Assembly: GCA_902783345.1 (NCBI GenBank)
Contig: CACZQI010000013.1
Span: 1 to 17,306 of the forward strand
Direction of reading: 5' to 3'
From: an uncultured Erysipelotrichaceae bacterium
GTDB lineage: Bacteria > Bacillota_I > Bacilli_A > RF39 > UBA660
Length of the DNA stretch: 17,306 nt
The position numbers and the translations under genes are program-made. The notes beneath the pieces are model-generated. The model was not told the origin of the DNA, did not search any database, and saw nothing but the letters and a program-made list of their open reading frames with translations. Below are positions 13,973 through 17,306 of this stretch, one piece after another. How positions within the stretch are numbered: the stretch's first letter is position 1; every line of letters begins with the position of its first letter.

Positions 13973-14863
13973 TTATCGACTTTTATAAAAAGATTGTAAT
14001 GAAGCTTTTTCATTTATTTCATTTAATGAATTTAAATATGGAATAGGGCTAATATTATCGATATCATTTTCATAAATACTTGCAAATGCATTTAATAAAT
14101 TATGATTAATATTAATTTTATCTAAATAATCAAGATAGTGATTATATTCTTTTGGATTTAAACAATAAATAAAATGACTTTGAGAAATGAAATCTAATAT
14201 TAACATAATATAACAATATATATCAGTATTAGAATCTGGAATAATATTTTTATCTTTATCAAGTCTATATTTTTCAAATCTACTTAATCTTTCGCTATCA
14301 TATAAATAATAAGCAGGATTTCCCTTAGAATCCATTATTTTCATGCTGTCAGTATCACAAGCAATAATTGATAAGTCTCTAATATTTTTCTTATCATCAA
14401 CAATAATATTATCAACTAAAAAGTTATCAATATGAACATCAGAAAAAGCTGCATTATATTTAGGATTAGTATTTTTGATTTTTTCAAGTAAAAGACCAAT
14501 TTTTTTAAGAATTTCAATTTTAACTTTAAGCGGAATAATATTAGAGTATAAGTATATTCTAGCAGTATAGGCATCAATTTCTGGGTAGATTGTTCCAATT
14601 ATTTTATTATCAATTAAAGCAAAACCTAGAGGCTTTAATAGTTCAGGAAAATCTATTTCTTTAGTATATTTTAATAAATTTCTAATAGTCTTTAATCTAG
14701 TCATTAAATATAATTTATCATTAAAATTATTATATACTTTAATAACTTCTTTTTCGTTATTTGGAGCATAATACATTGTAGATTCTTTTTCAATTGTACC
14801 TTCAATTAAATGAAGGGGTTCAAGTTTTTTAAGTTCGTCAGTAGTTAAATTAAGTTTTTCCAT
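13973..14863 (-). CDS. Small protein-kinase-like protein
   Basis: The protein has 296 aa and kinase-fold marks in the right order: EVIKVY with K42 (ATP-binding lysine); FSDVHIDNFLVDN (140-152) with D142 and N147, matching the catalytic-loop HxD...N pattern in altered form; ACDTDS (169-173) with D170 in the DFG place; and NTDIYCYIMLILDF (212-225), like the DxxSLG helix. A Gly-rich loop is not obvious. It could phosphorylate a protein or small molecule, or be an ATP-binding pseudokinase. The ATG at 14863 is chosen because GGAGG precedes it; an in-frame ATG at 14899 lies before this site. Its promoter carries a palindrome over the predicted start of transcription, so it is likely to be repressor-controlled. 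No signal or membrane segment is seen. Confidence 0.7.
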   Translation of the reverse strand: MEKLNLTTDELKKLEPLHLIEGTIEKESTMYYAPNNEKEVIKVYNNFNDKLYLMTRLKTIRNLLKYTKEIDFPELLKPLGFALIDNKIIGTIYPEIDAYTARIYLYSNIIPLKVKIEILKKIGLLLEKIKNTNPKYNAAFSDVHIDNFLVDNIIVDDKKNIRDLSIIACDTDSMKIMDSKGNPAYYLYDSERLSRFEKYRLDKDKNIIPDSNTDIYCYIMLILDFISQSHFIYCLNPKEYNHYLDYLDKININHNLLNAFASIYENDIDNISPIPYLNSLNEINEKASLQSFYKSR

Positions 14864-14873
14864 TTTGCGCCTC

Positions 14874-14888
14874 CAAACATAATGTTTG
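14874..14888. promoter_or_regulatory. Palindromic operator candidate CAAACATAATGTTTG
   Basis: A perfect 7+1+7 inverted repeat lying between the -10 (14890-14895) and the ribosome site of the kinase-like gene, over the predicted transcription start. This position suits a repressor site; no regulator gene is adjacent. Confidence 0.5.
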
Positions 14889-14889
14889 T

Positions 14890-14918
14890 ATAATAGCAAA
14901 AGTTATATTATTAATCAA
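14890..14918 (-). promoter_or_regulatory. Promoter of the kinase-like gene
   Basis: On the minus strand TTGATT (14913-14918), a 17-nt spacer ending TGC, and TATTAT (14890-14895). Confidence 0.75.
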
Positions 14919-14927
14919 GTTTTCTTA

Positions 14928-14960
14928 AAATAAAAACGACTTATCTTTTATAATAAGTCA
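14928..14960 (-). terminator. Terminator of the two-gene unit 15636-14964
   Basis: On the minus strand GACTTAT, an 8-nt loop, ATAAGTC (arms 14953-14959 and 14938-14944), then GTTTTTATTTT. Confidence 0.82.
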
Positions 14961-14963
14961 TTT

Positions 14964-15320
14964 TTAAAATTCTTTTTTAAGTTTTTTAGTATAATTATTT
15001 TCTTCCTTTTCTTCTAAATATAAATCATATCTAATATTAAGTAGTTTTAAAGAGTATCTTCTTAAATATTCTCCTTCTTCATTAGTAAGTTGTGGATCAT
15101 TTTTAGTAAATTCACATTTTATAATTAAATCCTTTATTTCTTCTTTTGTATATCCTTTATTAATTAAATCATCTATTTCGCCAACTAAACTAACTGAATA
15201 ACTCATAATTCTTTCATTATCCAACATTAATAAATCTTCAAATGACTCATTATGAGGACTAGCAAATGAAGCTAAAGTTAGTGGCAAAGAAAGCAATCTA
15301 TAAATCGTATCTTCAACCAT
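14964..15320 (-). CDS. Small unknown protein (118 aa)
   Basis: I do not recognise this protein. It appears all-helical: a hydrophobic N-terminal stretch (IYRLLSLPLTLASFASP), an acidic middle with two helix-turn pairs (GYTKEEIKDLIIKCEF), and a charged C-terminus rich in Glu and Lys. The N-terminal stretch is too short and broken to be a confident membrane helix. Its ATG comes 1 nt after the stop of the upstream gene (TAATATG) and has no ribosome site of its own, so translation must be coupled to that gene. A clear terminator follows. The two proteins are likely partners. Confidence 0.65.
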   Translation of the reverse strand: MVEDTIYRLLSLPLTLASFASPHNESFEDLLMLDNERIMSYSVSLVGEIDDLINKGYTKEEIKDLIIKCEFTKNDPQLTNEEGEYLRRYSLKLLNIRYDLYLEEKEENNYTKKLKKEF

Positions 15321-15321
15321 A

Positions 15322-15636
15322 TTATCTATTTAAATGATGTTCTTCTTCTTTTTTGTTTGTAGGATATAATTCATTAATAAAATCAAATAAATGATTATAT
15401 TTACCATCTACTAAAGGAAAAATCTTATCTCTCATTTGGCTACTTACTACAAAATTTCTAATATCATCATATGTTGTTATATATTTTGGATCATTTGTGT
15501 TAAAGTAAATATCCAAAATATCAACTGATTGATCAAATGTATAATAAACATTTAATTTTTTAATTGCTACAAACATATCCATTAAAGCCTTTAAATTCTT
15601 TGTTTGCTCTGTTTCATTTCCATTTAACATATTCAT
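15322..15636 (-). CDS. Small unknown protein (104 aa)
   Basis: I do not recognise this protein. It is cytoplasmic and mixed helical, with a conserved-looking centre (YYTFDQSVDILDIYFNTND, then YDDIRNFVVSSQMRDKI) and a Lys/Glu/His tail. It is the first gene of a two-gene unit, with the ribosome site AGGTGAT and a promoter TTGCTT-17-TATATT carrying an extended TGA just upstream. No nucleic-acid-binding or enzyme motif is visible. A pair of small acidic/helical proteins translated head to tail could be a toxin-antitoxin-like or chaperone-like pair, but nothing in the sequence proves this. Confidence 0.65.
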   Translation of the reverse strand: MNMLNGNETEQTKNLKALMDMFVAIKKLNVYYTFDQSVDILDIYFNTNDPKYITTYDDIRNFVVSSQMRDKIFPLVDGKYNHLFDFINELYPTNKKEEEHHLNR

Positions 15637-15654
15637 AATCTATCACCTATTAAA

Positions 15655-15683
15655 AATATATCACAAATTTAAAAATTAAGCAA
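15655..15683 (-). promoter_or_regulatory. Promoter of the two-gene unit 15636-14964
   Basis: On the minus strand TTGCTT (15678-15683), a 17-nt spacer ending TGA, and TATATT (15655-15660). Confidence 0.6.
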
Positions 15684-15735
15684 AAACTCTTTTAGCATTT
15701 TAAATAAACTGTAATTTTTTATTTTACAATCCATG

Positions 15736-15777
15736 TTCTTTTAAACTCTTTAAAAGAAAAAATTGTCAATAACAATT
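15736..15777. repeat. Two adjacent inverted repeats
   Basis: TTCTTTTAAA (15736-15745) with TTTAAAAGAA (15749-15758), and AATTGT (15761-15766) with ACAATT (15772-15777). They lie in the AT-rich gap between the minus-strand unit and the protease remnant. Neither is followed by a T-tract, and their role is unknown. Confidence 0.4.
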
Positions 15778-15788
15778 ATAAAATTTAA

Positions 15789-16001
15789 ACAATTTATTTC
15801 ATTTTTGATAGATTCTTTTATAATAACAGCAATGCATACATGAAACAAGGAAATAGTGGTGGAGTTGCATTAAGTGAAAATATGAAAATAGTAGGAATTA
15901 ATATTTCAGGAAAATTAACTATATTTAGACATTTTAGAACGGGTTATATGATTCCATCTGATATTGTAGAAGAAAATATAAAAGAATGGAGAAACAAATA
16001 A
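15789..16001 (+). pseudogene. C-terminal remnant of a trypsin-like serine protease
   Basis: The frame is open from 15789 to the stop at 16001. It contains AYMKQGNSGGVALSENMK, then VGINISG and FRTGYMIPSDIVEENIKEW. GNSGG is the catalytic-serine motif of trypsin/HtrA-fold proteases; a following strand and a short C-terminal helix are normal. The parts carrying the catalytic His and Asp should lie about 100-150 residues earlier, but that DNA is AT-rich non-coding sequence with in-frame stops. The only internal ATG (15840) has no good ribosome site. It is therefore most likely the surviving tail of a protease gene whose 5' part was deleted. A hairpin terminator still follows it. The alternative, a functional short peptide, is unlikely. 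Confidence 0.7.
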
Positions 16002-16020
16002 CGAATAAATTAAAGAAAAG

Positions 16021-16051
16021 AAAAAATATTTAGGAATTTCCTAAATATTTT
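16021..16051. terminator. Bidirectional terminator
   Basis: AAAATATTTAGGAA (16023-16036) and TTCCTAAATATTTT (16038-16051) form a near-perfect palindrome. On the minus strand a TTTTTTCTTTTC tail follows, so it mainly ends the small gene at 16092. On the plus strand it would end the former protease gene. Confidence 0.8.
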
Positions 16052-16091
16052 ATTATTTTAATGGCAAGTAATCAATAGGAGTTATAAACTT

Positions 16092-16298
16092 CTATTTCTT
16101 TTTAACAATCATAACCCATTTTTCTTTTAATGATAATTTTTTAAATTCGTAACCATAATCTAATAACTCTTTTTTAAATGTTAAGAAAGCATGGTCAAAT
16201 TCAAAGCCAACGATTTTCTTTACTTCTTCAAAAGATAATTTATATTCATCTTTATTATTGTCTTTAACGTATTTCCATAATGGATCATACTTACTCAT
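16092..16298 (-). CDS. DUF7662-like small protein
   Basis: The protein has 68 aa. It opens SKYDPLWKYVKDN, followed by LSFEEVKKIVGFEFDHAFLTF and a basic end (KWVMIVKKK). The pattern 'KY.PLW.Y' with 'L(T/S)FEE(I/V)..I.GF...H' is that of the small DUF7662-type proteins found in many bacteria and phages; function is unknown. The ribosome site GGAGGTAACT is strong, and the promoter is an extended -10 (TGATATAAT) directly behind a terminator. It is a single-gene unit. The family name is given from memory of the motif, so it is less certain than the gene call. Confidence 0.75.
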   Translation of the reverse strand: MSKYDPLWKYVKDNNKDEYKLSFEEVKKIVGFEFDHAFLTFKKELLDYGYEFKKLSLKEKWVMIVKKK

Positions 16299-16314
16299 AG
16301 TTACCTCCGCAACA

Positions 16315-16323
16315 ATTATATCA
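16315..16323 (-). promoter_or_regulatory. Extended -10 promoter of the 68-aa gene
   Basis: TGATATAAT on the minus strand (TATAAT at 16315-16320). No good -35. It lies directly after the terminator of the candidate small RNA. Confidence 0.6.
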
Positions 16324-16325
16324 TG

Positions 16326-16349
16326 AAAAAAAGTAGCTTTGCTACCTTC
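16326..16349 (-). terminator. Terminator of the candidate small RNA
   Basis: On the minus strand GTAGC, AAA, GCTAC, then TTTTTTT. It may also stop transcripts from the 203-aa gene upstream. Confidence 0.82.
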
Positions 16350-16410
16350 ATTTACTTAATGGCACGAGTAGTTACCCATTGTGAAACTACTTATATGCTA
16401 TTCAGTTGCT
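16326..16410 (-). ncRNA. Candidate small structured RNA
   Basis: A non-coding stretch with all parts of a small RNA gene on the minus strand. There is a promoter (TTTACT at 16440-16445, 17-nt spacer ending TGA, TATATT at 16417-16422). An internal hairpin follows (AGTAGTT / AACTACT, 16367-16373 with 16385-16391, 11-nt loop). The terminator is GTAGC-AAA-GCTAC with G-U and A-U extensions and seven Ts (16326-16349). The product would be about 85 nt. No ORF longer than a few codons with a ribosome site fits inside. It matches no RNA family I know; a regulatory RNA is inferred. Confidence 0.45.
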
Positions 16411-16416
16411 ATAAAT

Positions 16417-16445
16417 AATATATCATAGATCAAGAATTTAGTAAA
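16417..16445 (-). promoter_or_regulatory. Promoter of the candidate small RNA
   Basis: TTTACT (16440-16445), 17 nt, TATATT (16417-16422) with a preceding TGA. Its upstream side carries a tandem 10-mer (16457-16476). Confidence 0.45.
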
Positions 16446-16456
16446 TAGATTGATAT

Positions 16457-16476
16457 ACTGTTTAAAACTGTTTAAG
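16457..16476. repeat. Tandem 10-bp direct repeat ACTGTTTAA(A/G)
   Basis: Two head-to-tail copies with one mismatch, spaced exactly one helical turn, just upstream of the small-RNA promoter. It could be a double activator or repressor site. Confidence 0.4.
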
Positions 16477-16513
16477 AAATTTATACACAAAATATAAATA
16501 ATAATTTCTAATA

Positions 16514-17125
16514 TTATTTGTTTGTATTATATTTTCGCAAAATTAAACTACGTGCTTTGGTTTGATTTTCTTTAAAAGAAGTTATAATAAAATCTTCCGT
16601 AACATTGCACATTCTCCAATATGCACTTGATTGATAATTATTGGCTTTTTCATCATATATTATAGTATGTGTTCTTTCAAATTCATCAGCATCCTCTAGA
16701 TTTAGTCGATATTCATATATTCCTTCAACATTAGCATAAATCCTATATTCAGCCTTAGGATCATCTCTTAAAACTTCTTTTGGAACATAATTAATTACAT
16801 CATCTGTATATGAAGCTAAATATCCATCTTTTCCTAATTGTTGATAATATCCCCCTTCGTCAAGTACATCTACGAAAGTTCCAACATAATAATATATATC
16901 ATTTGTATCCTCTTCATTAATTTCACTAATATGTTTTTTATATATTTCCATAATTATTTGCTCTTCAGTTTTCTCTAAAAAATATCCATCATCTAAACCA
17001 AATATTCCTATAGGACTTTCTTTAACTCTTTGTTGACTTAATCTTGCCATTTCATTGTATTCTGATAATCCATTGAGTTCTTTTGTTATTTCTTTTCTCA
17101 ATATATTTAAAAACGCTTCTTTCAT
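16514..17125 (-). CDS. Unknown protein (203 aa)
   Basis: I do not recognise this protein. It is acidic and cytoplasmic with no membrane segment. The N-terminal third is helical (FLNILRKEITKELNGLSEYN), and the middle has several Tyr- and Asp-rich strands (IYYYVGTFVDVLDEGGYY, then YLASYTDDVINYVPKE). A segment IYANVEGIYEYRLNLEDADEF may form a beta-meander, and the C-terminus is basic. The ribosome site GGGGGGAGGT is strong, and the promoter TTGCCA-17-TATAAT with TGT before the -10 is one of the best in the window, so it should be well expressed. No clear terminator follows directly; the nearest is that of the candidate small RNA. Confidence 0.72.
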   Translation of the reverse strand: MKEAFLNILRKEITKELNGLSEYNEMARLSQQRVKESPIGIFGLDDGYFLEKTEEQIIMEIYKKHISEINEEDTNDIYYYVGTFVDVLDEGGYYQQLGKDGYLASYTDDVINYVPKEVLRDDPKAEYRIYANVEGIYEYRLNLEDADEFERTHTIIYDEKANNYQSSAYWRMCNVTEDFIITSFKENQTKARSLILRKYNTNK

Positions 17126-17153
17126 ATAGAATACCTCCCCCCATAGGTTTCAT

Positions 17154-17182
17154 ATTATAACATAGAATCATATAAATGGCAA
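17154..17182 (-). promoter_or_regulatory. Promoter of the 203-aa gene
   Basis: On the minus strand TTGCCA (17177-17182), a 17-nt spacer ending TGT, and TATAAT (17154-17159). Confidence 0.8.
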
Positions 17183-17183
17183 T

Positions 17184-17211
17184 AAAAAAACTCTAACCAT
17201 TAAAGTTAGAG
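17184..17211 (-). terminator. Terminator of the tRNA-Trp transcript
   Basis: On the minus strand CTCTAAC (17205-17211), a 7-nt loop, GTTAGAG (17191-17197), then TTTTTTT. Confidence 0.9.
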
Positions 17212-17223
17212 CAAATATTCTAC

Positions 17224-17297
17224 TGGCAGGGGTGGAGAGAATCGAACTCCCATCAAAAGTTTTGGAGACTCCTATGCTACCATTATACCACACCCCT
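17224..17297 (-). tRNA. trnW: tRNA-Trp (anticodon CCA)
   Basis: A 74-nt cloverleaf on the minus strand. The acceptor AGGGGTG pairs with CACCCCT, followed by discriminator G and an encoded CCA. The anticodon stem GGAGT/ACTTT closes the loop CTCCAAA, which puts CCA at positions 34-36 after U33. The T arm is GGGAG-TTCGATT-CTCTC. Anticodon CCA reads UGG only, which agrees with TGA being a stop codon here. The tRNA is followed by its own terminator; any upstream genes of the transcript lie outside the window. Confidence 0.97.
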
Positions 17298-17306
17298 GTG
17301 GACAAA

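Noticed and set aside
14416..14598. Second minus-strand frame of 60 codons
   Set aside because: Shadow frame inside the kinase-like gene, Leu/Lys composition only.
15669..15734. 21-aa ORF on the minus strand (MDCKIKNYSLFK...)
   Set aside because: Weak ribosome site at best, overlaps the -35 of the next promoter, and is likely chance in AT-rich DNA.
15736..15758. Palindrome considered as a terminator
   Set aside because: No T-tract follows on either strand and the stem is nearly pure A/T.
17224..17297. Reading the tRNA as tRNA-Gly (anticodon TCC)
   Set aside because: The 7-nt loop CTCCAAA closed by GGAGT/ACTTT puts U33 before CCA, and the acceptor AGGGG and overall sequence match tRNA-Trp.
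1..17306. Mycoplasma-type genetic code, CRISPR arrays, transposases, integrases
   Set aside because: Several genes stop at TGA and the tRNA-Trp has anticodon CCA; no regularly spaced repeats and no recombinase or transposase motifs were seen.

Overview
The window looks like chromosomal DNA of a low-GC Firmicutes/Mollicutes-neighbour lineage, probably an uncultured gut Bacilli-type bacterium (inference). The evidence is very AT-rich DNA, canonical Shine-Dalgarno sites (AAAGGAGG, GGAGGT), TTGNNN-17-TATAAT promoters that often carry a TGn extended -10, U-tailed terminators, a sortase-type surface anchor, and a tRNA-Trp(CCA). TGA is used as a stop codon (for example the genes ending at 2032 and 12021), so this is the standard bacterial code and not the Mycoplasma code.

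Layout. Positions 1-673 (minus): a YbaK-type aminoacyl-tRNA deacylase overlapping the truncated start of a 2-oxoacid dehydrogenase acyltransferase-like protein. Positions 763-885: a 40-residue lysine-rich small protein. Positions 971-3752: an accessory-looking block with a secreted protein of unknown function between two membrane-anchored XRE-type regulators, and with a run of three large hairpins behind the secreted gene. Positions 3808-6848 (minus): an ABC half-exporter and a pyrophosphate-type phosphofructokinase, each with its own promoter and terminator. Positions 6981-9246: a two-gene surface operon, a 605-aa secreted protein followed by a small protein with an NPKTAD sorting signal.

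Positions 9361-12001 (plus): a HAD-like phosphatase, then a 16-codon leader ORF whose stop lies in the loop of a terminator hairpin, then two tandem 338-aa metallophosphoesterase paralogues. The first paralogue has lost nearly all metal-binding residues and the second keeps them. Positions 12021-13183 (minus): an unknown protein and a HAD-SAK-like protein. Positions 13251-13970 (plus): a sirtuin. Positions 13973-14863 (minus): a small protein-kinase-like protein with a palindrome over its transcription start. Positions 14964-15636 (minus): two small unknown proteins. Positions 15789-16001: the C-terminal remnant of a trypsin-like protease. The right end holds a DUF7662-like small protein, a candidate small RNA, an unknown 203-aa protein and tRNA-Trp.

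No CRISPR array, transposase, integrase or rRNA was seen. The most unusual items are the dead/live phosphoesterase pair, the leader-peptide/terminator arrangement before it, the secreted-protein locus with its structured 3' region, and the candidate small RNA near 16.4 kb.
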